A DNA stretch of 9,668 nt from Porphyrobacter sp. (GTDB lineage Bacteria > Pseudomonadota > Alphaproteobacteria > Sphingomonadales > Sphingomonadaceae). Made by a program: the position numbers and the translations under genes. The notes under the pieces were generated by a model. That model had not been told where the DNA came from and did not search any database. It worked only from the letters and a program-made list of their open reading frames with translations. Where the stretch lies: NCBI GenBank assembly GCA_014359685.1, contig JACIYY010000194.1:1-9668 (forward strand), given 5' to 3'. Below are positions 1 through 6,461 of this stretch, piece after piece (within the stretch, counting starts at the first letter, position 1; the number at the start of each line of letters is the position of its first letter).

Positions 1-150
1 GGCGCAATGGTGCAGCAGGGCATTGACCAGCGTGCCGTCGGGATTGCCGGCGGCCGGGTGGACGACCATTCCAGCGGGCTTGTCAACCACCAGCAGGTGC
101 TCGTCCTCGAATGCGATCGACAGCGGGATATCCTGCGGACAGGCCTGTGG
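1..150 (-). pseudogene. Duplicated internal fragment of rluD (open at window edge)
   Basis: This stretch is a direct copy of 1764-1913, matching at 149 of 150 bases; only position 85 differs (A against G at 1848). Read on the minus strand it encodes residues 68-117 of the RluD protein found at 1158-2114, starting [11 protein letters not shown] and running past [14 protein letters not shown]. The frame stays open to the window edge. It has no start codon, no S4 domain, and begins one base after the rpoH stop codon, so as seen it is a 5'-truncated copy. Whether the catalytic half, or even a second rpoH, follows to the left cannot be seen. It could be a real tandem duplication remnant or an assembly artefact at a contig end. 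Confidence 0.75.
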
Positions 151-151
151 A

Positions 152-1066
152 TCAGGCCGCCGGCAGCAGCCTCTCGCCAGCCCTTTCGCCGGCGATGCGC
201 TGCATCGCCTTCTGCACCTTTTCGAAGGCCCGCACCTCGATCTGGCGGATGCGTTCGCGGCTGACGTCGTAGACCTGGCTCAGCTCCTCCAGCGTCTGCG
301 GATTTTCCGTCAGGCGCCGTTCGGTGAGGATATGCTTCTCGCGCTCGTTGAGACTGTCCAGCGCCTCCACCAGCATGCCGTGGCGCACCTGCGCCTCCTC
401 CGCATCGGCGACGACGCTGTCCTGCAGCGGGCGATCGTCGGTCAGCCAGTCCTGCCACTGGCCGCTGCCCTCCTCGTCCGCGCGCATGCTGACATTGAGC
501 GAGGCATCGCCGCCCATCAGCATCCGCCGGTTCATGTTGATCACCTCCTGCTCCGGCACGCCCAGGTCGGTGGCGATCTTGGCCACGTCGTCGGGGTGCA
601 GGTCGGTGTCCTCGTACGCTTCGAGGTTCTTCTTCATCCGCCGCAGGTTGAAGAACAGCTTCTTCTGCGCGGCGGTGGTGCCCATCTTGACGAGGCTCCA
701 GCTGCGCAGGATGAACTCCTGGATGCTGGCCTTGATCCACCACATCGCATAGGTGGCGAGGCGGAAGCCGCGATCGGGCTCGAACTTCTTGACGCCCTGC
801 ATCAGCCCGACATTGCCTTCGGAGATCAGGTCGCTGACCGGCAGGCCGTAGCCGCGATAGCCCATCGCGATCTTGGCCACCAGCCGCAGGTGGCTGGTCA
901 CCAGCTGCGCCGCGGCTTCCGGATCCTGATGCTCGGCATAGCGCTTGGCGAGCATGTATTCCTGCTCCGCCGTCAGCACCGGAAATTTCTTGATCTCGGC
1001 CAGATAGCGGTTGAGGCTCTGCTCACCGCCCAGTGCTGGCACCGATACTGTCCTGTTGTCGCTCAT
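152..1066 (-). CDS. rpoH: RNA polymerase heat-shock sigma factor RpoH (sigma-32)
   Basis: This is an alternative sigma factor that directs core RNA polymerase to heat-shock and general stress promoters. The 304-residue protein has the group's usual length and order. Sigma region 2 lies at about 50-120, with the -10-reading helix [18 protein letters not shown] at 102-119. The RpoH box QKKLFFNLR is at 134-142 and separates RpoH from other sigma-70 members. Region 4.2 carries a helix-turn-helix at about 258-285 ([19 protein letters not shown]). I chose the ATG at 1066 because conserved RpoH sequence begins just after it and GGAAAG lies 4 bases upstream. In-frame ATGs at 1078 and 1156 would only add a non-conserved leader. 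The gene lies 91 bases downstream of rluD on the same strand. Its leader holds a perfect palindrome, and a duplicated rluD piece follows its stop. Confidence 0.96.
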   Translation of the reverse strand: MSDNRTVSVPALGGEQSLNRYLAEIKKFPVLTAEQEYMLAKRYAEHQDPEAAAQLVTSHLRLVAKIAMGYRGYGLPVSDLISEGNVGLMQGVKKFEPDRGFRLATYAMWWIKASIQEFILRSWSLVKMGTTAAQKKLFFNLRRMKKNLEAYEDTDLHPDDVAKIATDLGVPEQEVINMNRRMLMGGDASLNVSMRADEEGSGQWQDWLTDDRPLQDSVVADAEEAQVRHGMLVEALDSLNEREKHILTERRLTENPQTLEELSQVYDVSRERIRQIEVRAFEKVQKAMQRIAGERAGERLLPAA

Positions 1067-1088
1067 CGTGCTTTCCATGACCCGTCTG

Positions 1089-1103
1089 CCGGAATGATTC
1101 CGG
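1089..1103. promoter_or_regulatory. Perfect palindrome in the rpoH leader
   Basis: CCGGAAT-G-ATTCCGG has perfect 7-base arms around one central base. It ends 22 bases upstream of the rpoH start codon. In RNA it could fold as CCGGAA/UUCCGG closing a three-base loop. It could be a protein operator or a leader hairpin. No function is shown by the sequence alone. Confidence 0.4.
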
Positions 1104-1120
1104 ACTCCCCAATCAACCCC

Positions 1121-1128
1121 TATATATA
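1121..1128 (-). promoter_or_regulatory. Possible rpoH -10 region
   Basis: An isolated TATATATA tract sits in the otherwise GC-rich rluD-rpoH spacer, 55 bases upstream of the rpoH start. Used as a -10 element it would start transcription near 1116 and give a leader of about 50 bases containing the palindrome at 1089-1103. I see no convincing -35 element, and rpoH may also be read from upstream of rluD. Confidence 0.3.
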
Positions 1129-1157
1129 GACCTGTATCCCGCCCGCTGCCGGACATT

Positions 1158-2114
1158 TCATCGATTGCCCTGACCGGTCCTGTCGATCAGGGCGCGCATA
1201 TCGGCTGGAAGTGCGCTTTCGAAGGTCAGCCGTTGGCCGCTCAGCGGGTGGAGGAACCCCAGCACCGCGGCGTGAAGCGCCTGGCGGTGGAACTGGAGCT
1301 CTCGCAGCAGCGGCCGGAGCGTAGGCGGGGATCGTCCATAGGTCGGATCTCCCACTAGCGGATGGCCGATTGACGCAAGGTGAACCCGGACCTGGTGGGT
1401 GCGGCCGGTCTCCAGCCGGCACTCCACCAGCGCGCAGGCCTCCATGCGCCCAAGCACCTTGTAATGGGTGATCGCGCGTTTGCCGCGCGAGGAATCCTTG
1501 GGCAGCACCGTCATTTTCTTGCGGTTGGCGTCGGACCGCCCGATCCGCTCGTCGATGGTGCCGGACGGCGGATGCGGATGGCCGCTGGTGACCGCGAGAT
1601 AGGCGCGTTCGATCGAATGGTCGGCGAACTGCCGCGCCAGCCCCTCATGCGCGGCATCGCTCTTGGCCACCACCAGCAGGCCCGACGTGTCCTTGTCGAT
1701 GCGATGCACGATGCCCGGTCGTGCCACCCCGCCGATGCCCGACAGCCGCCCGCCCGCGCCGGTGGCGCAATGGTGCAGCAGGGCATTGACCAGCGTGCCG
1801 TCGGGATTGCCGGCGGCCGGGTGGACGACCATTCCAGCGGGCTTGTCGACCACCAGCAGGTGCTCGTCCTCGAATGCGATCGACAGCGGGATATCCTGCG
1901 GACAGGCCTGTGGGTCGGCCGGGGGCGGCAGGTGGATGGCAAAGCGCTCCCCCGCCGCCGCCCGGGCCGAGGCGCTGGCGACGGCCGCCCCGCCGACCGT
2001 GACCCGGCCCTCGCCGATCAGCGCCTTGATCCGCTCGCGCGACAGCCCGCTCGCCTCCGCCAGCGCCTTGTCGAGCCGGCCGCCGGCTTGCACGGTGCCG
2101 GTGATGGTGTCCAA
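1158..2114 (-). CDS. rluD: 23S rRNA pseudouridine synthase, RluD type (RluA family)
   Basis: The family isomerises uridine to pseudouridine in RNA; RluD acts on helix 69 of 23S rRNA. The 318-residue protein has an N-terminal S4 RNA-binding domain (about 12-60, GRLDKALAEASGLSRERIKALI), then the synthase domain. The catalytic motif HRIDKDTSG is at 137-145, with D140 the expected catalytic aspartate. GRTHQVRVHLASIGHPLVGDPTYG at 237-260 is the second signature. The start is a TTG at 2114, supported by GGGGAAGG 8 bases upstream (2123-2130); a GTG at 2093 has no such site. The gene lies directly upstream of rpoH and diverges from the M67 peptidase gene. Residues 68-117 are duplicated at 1-150. RluA-family paralogues overlap in sequence, so the exact rRNA target is inferred. 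Confidence 0.93.
   Translation of the reverse strand: MDTITGTVQAGGRLDKALAEASGLSRERIKALIGEGRVTVGGAAVASASARAAAGERFAIHLPPPADPQACPQDIPLSIAFEDEHLLVVDKPAGMVVHPAAGNPDGTLVNALLHHCATGAGGRLSGIGGVARPGIVHRIDKDTSGLLVVAKSDAAHEGLARQFADHSIERAYLAVTSGHPHPPSGTIDERIGRSDANRKKMTVLPKDSSRGKRAITHYKVLGRMEACALVECRLETGRTHQVRVHLASIGHPLVGDPTYGRSPPTLRPLLRELQFHRQALHAAVLGFLHPLSGQRLTFESALPADMRALIDRTGQGNR
1764..1913. repeat. 150-bp direct repeat, parent copy inside rluD
   Basis: This is the partner of the segment at 1-150, in the same orientation and 1763 bases apart. It encodes RluD residues 68-117. Identity is complete except for one base (1848 against 85). Beyond 1913 the copies diverge: the residue-67 Asp codon reads GAC here and would read GAT in the copy, after which similarity stops. 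Confidence 0.95.
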
Positions 2115-2122
2115 ACCCGGTG

Positions 2123-2130
2123 CCTTCCCC
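2123..2130 (-). promoter_or_regulatory. Ribosome binding site fixing the TTG start of rluD
   Basis: GGGGAAGG on the minus strand lies 8 bases upstream of the TTG at 2114. It is the best purine-rich site near any candidate start, so it favours the non-ATG start. Confidence 0.55.
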
Positions 2131-2209
2131 GCTGCGCTTGACCGACGCCCTCCCTGCGCCCTGCGACGGGCTTCGACAAGCGCGCGGCCAAGCGGCTAGA
2201 GCGGCGGCC

Positions 2210-2599
2210 GTGCTGATCCTGCGCTCCGTGCTCGATGCTTTGCGTGCCCATGCGGCCGGCGCCGACCCGCACGAATGCTGCGGGCTTCTGCTGGGCGAAG
2301 GGCTGCGGATCGCGGCCGCGCGGCCGGCCGGCAACGTCGCCGCTGATCCGTCGCGCCGGTTCGAGATCGACCCGCAGGCGCTGATCGATCAGCACCGGGC
2401 GCAGCGCCATGGCGGACCGCGCCTGCTGGGCTATTACCACTCCCACCCCACCGGCCCTGCCCGCCCCTCGGCCACCGACCGTGCGCAGGCGCCGGGCGAC
2501 GGGCTGGTGTGGGCGATCATCGCCGAGGAGACGGTGACGCTGTGGCGTGATTCGCCCGGCGGGTTCGATCCGCTTCCCTATCGGGTGCTTGATGGCTAA
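2210..2599 (+). CDS. JAMM/MPN-type metallopeptidase (M67 family)
   Basis: This is a predicted zinc metallopeptidase of the Mov34/MPN/PAD-1 fold. With the GTG at 2210 as start the protein has 129 residues. The JAMM motif is complete: glutamate E22 in the HECCGLLLG segment, H77 and H79 in YYHSHP, then S87 and D90 spaced as HxHx7SxxD. No signal peptide or membrane segment is visible, so it should be cytosolic. An in-frame GTG at 2120 would add 30 low-complexity residues and overlap the rluD upstream region, so I prefer 2210. Relatives cleave ubiquitin-like or sulfur-carrier tails, or other C-terminal peptides. No carrier protein or E1-like gene lies nearby, so the substrate is unknown. It diverges from rluD and precedes chpT by 39 bases. 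Confidence 0.85.
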   Translation: MLILRSVLDALRAHAAGADPHECCGLLLGEGLRIAAARPAGNVAADPSRRFEIDPQALIDQHRAQRHGGPRLLGYYHSHPTGPARPSATDRAQAPGDGLVWAIIAEETVTLWRDSPGGFDPLPYRVLDG

Positions 2600-2638
2600 G
2601 GGACCCGTTTCCCGCACGAGAGCCCCGATCACCCCGCA

Positions 2639-3277
2639 ATGACCTCCTCGACCGATCTTGCCGCCCTCCTCTGCTCGCGCCTGTGCCATGACCTGACCAG
2701 CCCCGTCAGCGCATTGGGCAACGGGCTCGACCTGCTAGCGTCGGAGGAGGACGAGGCGATGCGGGCCCACTGCCTCGACCTGATCGGCCGCAGCGCGGCG
2801 GCGAGCGCGGCCAGGCTGCGCTTCTTCCGCCTCGCCTTCGGCGCAGCCGCCGGGATCGGCGCGGAGGTGCCGCTGGAGGAGCCGCGCACCGTGATCTCCG
2901 AACTCGCCGGGCAGGACGGCAAGATCGCTGTCGACTGGGCCGCCGCTCCCGCAACGCTGCCGCTGGTCGCGGTCAAGGTGCTGCTCAACCTGGCGGCGAT
3001 CGGCATGGACGCGCTGGTGCGCGGCGGCACGCTGGCGGTCGGGGCGGAACGCGGCGAGGCCGGCACCGAGATCGTGGTCCGCGCGCAGGGCCCGCGGATC
3101 TCCTTTGGCGAGGACGTCGCCCGGGCGCTGGACGGAACCCTGCCCGACAGCGAGCGAACCTCCCGCGTCGCGCCGGCTGCGCTGGTCCGCCTGCTGGCGG
3201 TCGAGCAGGGCGGCAGCGTCCAGCATGCAAGCGCCGACGACATGCTGCTGCTCGGCGCGATGCTCCCCGATGGCTGA
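2639..3277 (+). CDS. chpT: Histidine phosphotransferase ChpT
   Basis: ChpT passes phosphate from the hybrid kinase CckA to the response regulators CtrA and CpdR, which control the alphaproteobacterial cell cycle and motility. The 212-residue protein shows the hallmark SRLCHDLTSPVSALGNGLDLL (13-33), with H17 the expected phosphorylated histidine. An alpha-helical dimerisation part covers about 1-70. The rest resembles a degenerate histidine-kinase ATPase domain, with VKVLLNLAAIGMDAL (112-126) in place of a working N box and no clear glycine-rich ATP lid; this fits the family, which does not autophosphorylate. There is no membrane segment. Its last 8 bases overlap the start of the amidase gene, suggesting translational coupling. 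cckA and ctrA are not in the window. Confidence 0.9.
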   Translation: MTSSTDLAALLCSRLCHDLTSPVSALGNGLDLLASEEDEAMRAHCLDLIGRSAAASAARLRFFRLAFGAAAGIGAEVPLEEPRTVISELAGQDGKIAVDWAAAPATLPLVAVKVLLNLAAIGMDALVRGGTLAVGAERGEAGTEIVVRAQGPRISFGEDVARALDGTLPDSERTSRVAPAALVRLLAVEQGGSVQHASADDMLLLGAMLPDG

Positions 3278-3992
3278 GGGCGGCACCGGCGACGAGCTGG
3301 TCCACCGCCTCGTCCCCTCGCCCAACCATGACGAACGCGCTCTGCCGATCAGCATGGTGGTGCTCCACTACACCGAAATGCCAGGCCCCGACGCGGCCCT
3401 GGCGCGGCTGTGCGACCCGCAGGCCAAGGTCAGCGCGCATTATCTGATCACCGAAGGCGGCGAGGTGATCCGGCTGGTGGAGGAGCACCGCCGCGCCTGG
3501 CACGCCGGCACCAGCTATTGGCGCGGCCTGCGCGACGTGAACTCCGCCAGCATCGGGATCGAGCTCGACCATCCCGGTCACCAGCATGGCTACCGCCCCT
3601 TTGCCGAGGCGCAGATCGACGCGCTGGTCCCGCTGCTCCACCGGATCATGCAGACGCACGACATCCCGCGCGCCAATGTCGTCGGCCATTCCGACGTCGC
3701 GCCGCAGCGCAAGGTCGACCCCGGCGAGCTGTTCCCGTGGGACCGGCTGGCGGAATACCGGCTGTGCCTCGCCCGGCCGGAGAAGCTGGAGCTGGGCGAT
3801 CCGTTCGACAATGACGGCGCCTTCTACCTCGCACTCGAACGCTTCGGCTACGACATCAGCGACGGGCGCAAGGCGGTCGAGGCGTTCCAGCGACGCTGGC
3901 GGCCGCGTCGCATCGACGGCGAGATCGACGGCGAGGTGCGCGCGATCGTGTTCCAGCTGCTCTTGGATCGCGACCAGGGTCGCGCTAGATAG
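3270..3992 (+). CDS. N-acetylmuramoyl-L-alanine amidase, AmpD/AmiD-like
   Basis: This enzyme is predicted to cut the bond between N-acetylmuramic acid and the stem peptide of peptidoglycan or its anhydro-muropeptide fragments. The 240-residue protein has an Amidase_2 domain (about 26-165) with zinc ligands H33 (VVLHYTEM), H140 (VVGHSDVAP) and D150 (KVDPGELFPW). IGIELDHPG at 95-103 is another family signature. Residues about 184-232 (DGAFYLALERFGYD...DGEV) look like a peptidoglycan-binding helical domain, as in AmiD. No signal peptide or lipobox is visible, so by sequence it is cytosolic and closer in role to AmpD-type recycling. The ATG at 3270 overlaps the chpT stop (ATGGCTGA); an open frame extends further upstream but only in chpT's shadow. 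The rnpB promoter appears to lie in its last codons. Confidence 0.92.
   Translation: MAEGGTGDELVHRLVPSPNHDERALPISMVVLHYTEMPGPDAALARLCDPQAKVSAHYLITEGGEVIRLVEEHRRAWHAGTSYWRGLRDVNSASIGIELDHPGHQHGYRPFAEAQIDALVPLLHRIMQTHDIPRANVVGHSDVAPQRKVDPGELFPWDRLAEYRLCLARPEKLELGDPFDNDGAFYLALERFGYDISDGRKAVEAFQRRWRPRRIDGEIDGEVRAIVFQLLLDRDQGRAR
3963..3991 (+). promoter_or_regulatory. Likely rnpB promoter inside the 3' end of the amidase gene
   Basis: TTGGAT (3963-3968) and TAGATA (3986-3991) are separated by exactly 17 bases. Initiation about 7 bases after the -10 box falls on 3998, the first base of the RNase P P1 helix. The -10 box overlaps the amidase stop codon (3990-3992). Each hexamer matches consensus at only about three positions; spacing and placement are the main support. 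A palindrome CGCGACC-AG-GGTCGCG (3969-3984) fills the spacer. Confidence 0.55.
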
Positions 3993-3997
3993 GGCGA

Positions 3998-4401
<404 letters not shown>

Positions 4402-4404
4402 AAC

Positions 4405-4433
4405 ACGCGCTGCGCGCGTCCGGCGAACGCGCG
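4405..4433 (+). terminator. Possible hairpin terminator after rnpB
   Basis: Just past the RNA, CGCGCGT (4413-4419) and ACGCGCG (4427-4433) can form a 7-bp stem with a 7-base loop. A competing 6-bp hairpin uses 4405-4410 and 4414-4419. No T tract follows, so this is weak as an intrinsic terminator. It may instead protect the RNA 3' end or separate it from the converging phosphatase gene, whose stop is at 4436. Confidence 0.35.
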
Positions 4434-4435
4434 GC

Positions 4436-5239
4436 TCACGCCTCGGCCGGCTCCGCGACGATCGCTCCGCCCGCACCCTCCACCACCGCAAGGAAGCGGC
4501 GCGAGGCGCCCTCCAGCCGCAGCGCGGTCAGCCGCCCGGTCATGAACGCGCCGGTGTCGATGCCGATGCGGTTGCCGCGATCCTCGGGCAGATCGGTTAT
4601 GGTGTGGCCGTGCACCACCACCCGCTCGTGCGGCTGGGCGTGGGACAGGAACGGTTCGCGGATCCAGCGCAGATCGGTGCGGTTCTGCTCGGCCAGCGGC
4701 ACGCCCGGCTGGATCCCGGCATGAACGAACAGGTAATCGCCAATCGTCACCATGTCCTCCAGCCCTTCCAGGAACGCGATGTCCTCGGGCGGCACCGCCG
4801 CGCGGATCAGGGCCTGCGCCTCCTCCAGCGTGGCTTCGGCATAGGCCTGCGGATCGACCCCGTAGCTCAGCACCGTCTCGCGTCCGCCATAGCGCAGGAA
4901 ATGCCGCAGCGTCTCGGTATGCTCGATGCTGCGCAGGAACATCTCCTCGTGATTGCCGGCCAGAATCCGGGTGTCGCGCCGCTGCTGCAGGTCACGGGCG
5001 CGGGCGACCATTGCGGCGCTGTCGGGGCCGCGATCGATCAGGTCGCCCAGCAGCACCAGCGTGGTGGCGGCGGGTGCGGAGGCGGAATCGTCGGCCTCGA
5101 TCGCGTCGATCAGCCGGTCGAACAGGTCGAGCCGGCCATGGACATCGCCTATCGCATAGACCCGCCGTCCGGGCGGGATCGTCGCCGCGGGGGGCGCCCC
5201 GGCGGGGCGCGCGAGAAATTGTCGAACCTTGTGAAGCAT
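4436..5239 (-). CDS. Metallophosphatase of the PPP family (serine/threonine phosphatase-like)
   Basis: This is a predicted two-metal phosphoesterase. The 267-residue protein carries every PPP signature in order: GDVHG (31-35), GDLIDRG (65-71), GNHEE (95-99), the late histidines in FVHAG (171-175) and VHGHT (209-213), and IDTGAF (227-232). No signal peptide or membrane segment is seen, so it should be cytosolic. Close relatives are annotated as serine/threonine protein phosphatases or as ApaH-like diadenosine-tetraphosphate hydrolases; the sequence alone does not decide the substrate. I chose the ATG at 5239 because it leaves a short lead to the first motif. An ATG at 5377 would add 46 cysteine-rich residues unlike the family. 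It runs toward rnpB and stands alone on its strand. Confidence 0.9.
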   Translation of the reverse strand: MLHKVRQFLARPAGAPPAATIPPGRRVYAIGDVHGRLDLFDRLIDAIEADDSASAPAATTLVLLGDLIDRGPDSAAMVARARDLQQRRDTRILAGNHEEMFLRSIEHTETLRHFLRYGGRETVLSYGVDPQAYAEATLEEAQALIRAAVPPEDIAFLEGLEDMVTIGDYLFVHAGIQPGVPLAEQNRTDLRWIREPFLSHAQPHERVVVHGHTITDLPEDRGNRIGIDTGAFMTGRLTALRLEGASRRFLAVVEGAGGAIVAEPAEA

Positions 5240-5532
5240 CTGGCAGTCGTGTGTTTCCGGGTTATGGCCTGTGTCGACAACGCATGACCGCGCCCAGCGG
5301 GTGCCTCTTTGGCGTTGTTGCCCGAAATACCCTGTCCGGACAATGAATGTGGCGCAAATGGCACACATAGGGTGCATCTGTTGCGTATGCGCCCTGTCTC
5401 TCTTGTGTCATACCACAGCACCATGGCAGGTGGTTTTTGCAAGTGCGAAGCTGCCCCGCTGACGAGGGCGGACCGCCTGCCTTCGTGGGATGAGGCGTAC
5501 AGACACTCATGGGGATTATCAGGGAGATGAGC
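5240..5532. other. Divergent spacer between the phosphatase and the TorF-like gene
   Basis: These 293 bases hold no credible gene and look less GC-rich than the neighbours. Visible structure is a perfect 10-base palindrome TGTCCGGACA at 5333-5342 and an 11-base palindrome GGCGGACCGCC at 5467-5477. Both genes must be read from here, but I see no strong sigma-70 hexamer pair. TTGTTG (5315-5320) and GACAAT (5339-5344) with an 18-base gap is the best plus-strand candidate, and it is weak. Confidence 0.5.
5522..5527 (+). promoter_or_regulatory. Ribosome binding site deciding the TorF-like start
   Basis: GGGAGA lies with its GGGAG core 6 bases before the ATG at 5533. The nearby in-frame ATG at 5527 would touch this site with no spacing, so 5533 is the better start. 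Confidence 0.65.
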
Positions 5533-6270
5533 ATGCTCACGTCCATTCGCCGCCTGCTGGCCGGCGGCCTTCTGGCCGGCACCGTTTTCGCCGCCGCTCC
5601 GGCGGTCGCGCAGGATGATTCCGGGATCACCATCTCCGGCAACGCCGCCATTGTCTCCGAATACCGCTTCCGCGGCGTCGATATGTCCGGCGGCGACATC
5701 GCCGTTCAGGGCGGGGTGGACATCGGCCATGCCAGCGGCATCTATATCGGCACCTGGGGTTCCTCGCTCGACGAAGACACGGTCGGCTATGGCCATACCG
5801 AGCTTGACGTCTATGCCGGCTGGAGCACCGAGCTGGCTTCCGGCGTCTCCTTTGACATTGGCGGGATCTATTATCTTTACCCGAACGCCGGTCCGGGCGA
5901 CTACGATTACGTGGAAGCCTATGCCTCGGCCGGTTTCGGCTTCGGCCCCGGTGACCTGTCGGTCGGCATCGCTTATGCGCCGGAACAGGAATCGCTGGGC
6001 GACACCGACAACCTCTACGTCTTCGCCGATGCCGGCGTGGGCATCCCCAATACCGCGCTGAGCCTGTCCGGCCATCTCGGCTACACCGACGGTTTCCTGA
6101 CCTATACCGATGACAGCAAGGCCTTCGACTGGTCGGTCGGCGCCGACTACGCGCTGACGCCGAACCTGTCGGTCGGCGTCGCCTATGTCGGTGCCGAGGG
6201 CGATTTCGCCCCCGGCGATTATGACTTCACCGATGACACGGTGGTGTTCACGCTGGGCGCCAGCTTCTGA
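5533..6270 (+). CDS. TorF-family putative outer-membrane porin (Gcw_chp type)
   Basis: This is a predicted outer-membrane beta-barrel protein of 245 residues. A signal peptide is clear: positive MLTSIRRLL, a hydrophobic stretch to about residue 20, and a cleavage site after AAPAVA (between A26 and Q27). The mature part starts ISGNAAIVSEYRFRGVDMSGG, the typical opening of the TorF/Gcw_chp family, and continues in alternating polar and aromatic strands such as GIYIGTWGSSL, ELDVYAGWS and NLSVGVAYVGAEGD. It ends FTLGASF, with the C-terminal phenylalanine usual for barrel insertion. The mature protein is rich in Asp, Gly and Tyr and has few basic residues. The transported substrate is not known for most family members. 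It is transcribed alone, with an intrinsic terminator directly downstream. Confidence 0.88.
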   Translation: MLTSIRRLLAGGLLAGTVFAAAPAVAQDDSGITISGNAAIVSEYRFRGVDMSGGDIAVQGGVDIGHASGIYIGTWGSSLDEDTVGYGHTELDVYAGWSTELASGVSFDIGGIYYLYPNAGPGDYDYVEAYASAGFGFGPGDLSVGIAYAPEQESLGDTDNLYVFADAGVGIPNTALSLSGHLGYTDGFLTYTDDSKAFDWSVGADYALTPNLSVGVAYVGAEGDFAPGDYDFTDDTVVFTLGASF

Positions 6271-6296
6271 TCTGATCGCTGCGAACAACAGGGGGA

Positions 6297-6328
6297 GGGT
6301 CCGCGCCGGCGACGGTGCGGGCCCTTTT
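6297..6328 (+). terminator. Intrinsic terminator of the TorF-like gene
   Basis: A 12-bp stem (6297-6308 with 6313-6324, two G-U pairs) closes a GCGA tetraloop, which fits the stable GNRA class. It is followed at once by TTTT and the T-rich TTTTCGTTGTTG. It lies 26 bases after the stop codon. This is the clearest terminator in the window. Confidence 0.9.
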
Positions 6329-6335
6329 CGTTGTT

Positions 6336-6372
6336 GTGGCGCAGGTGTGGCGGACGCCACGCCGGGGTGGCG
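6336..6372. repeat. Cluster of GTGGCG repeats upstream of gloA
   Basis: GTGGCG occurs at 6336-6341, 6347-6352 and 6367-6372, spaced 11 and 20 bases start to start. An inverted copy CGCCAC is at 6355-6360. The second and inverted copies form a perfect 14-base palindrome (6347-6360). It lies 90-126 bases upstream of the gloA start and past the upstream terminator, so it could be an operator. No regulator is identified. Confidence 0.4.
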
Positions 6373-6461
6373 CGACGGCCCGCCGATGCGCTAGGGTCCT
6401 GCCGCCGTAGCGCTCCGCCTGACCGCGGGAGCCGTCGCCGCCGACGAGAGTTCACCCATTC

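Noticed and set aside
23..1129. Long plus-strand open frame opposite rpoH
   Set aside because: It is antisense to a fully recognisable RpoH, and its His/Leu/Asp-rich composition is typical of the complement of a high-GC gene.
1067..1156. N-terminally extended RpoH starting at 1156
   Set aside because: The extra 30 residues are not RpoH-like and cross the palindrome and the TATATATA tract, which look like leader and promoter sequence.
2170..2181. CTTCGACAAGC-like string resembling an intergenic repeat seen in sphingomonad genomes
   Set aside because: Only about 10 bases match, with no second arm or repeat copy in the window.
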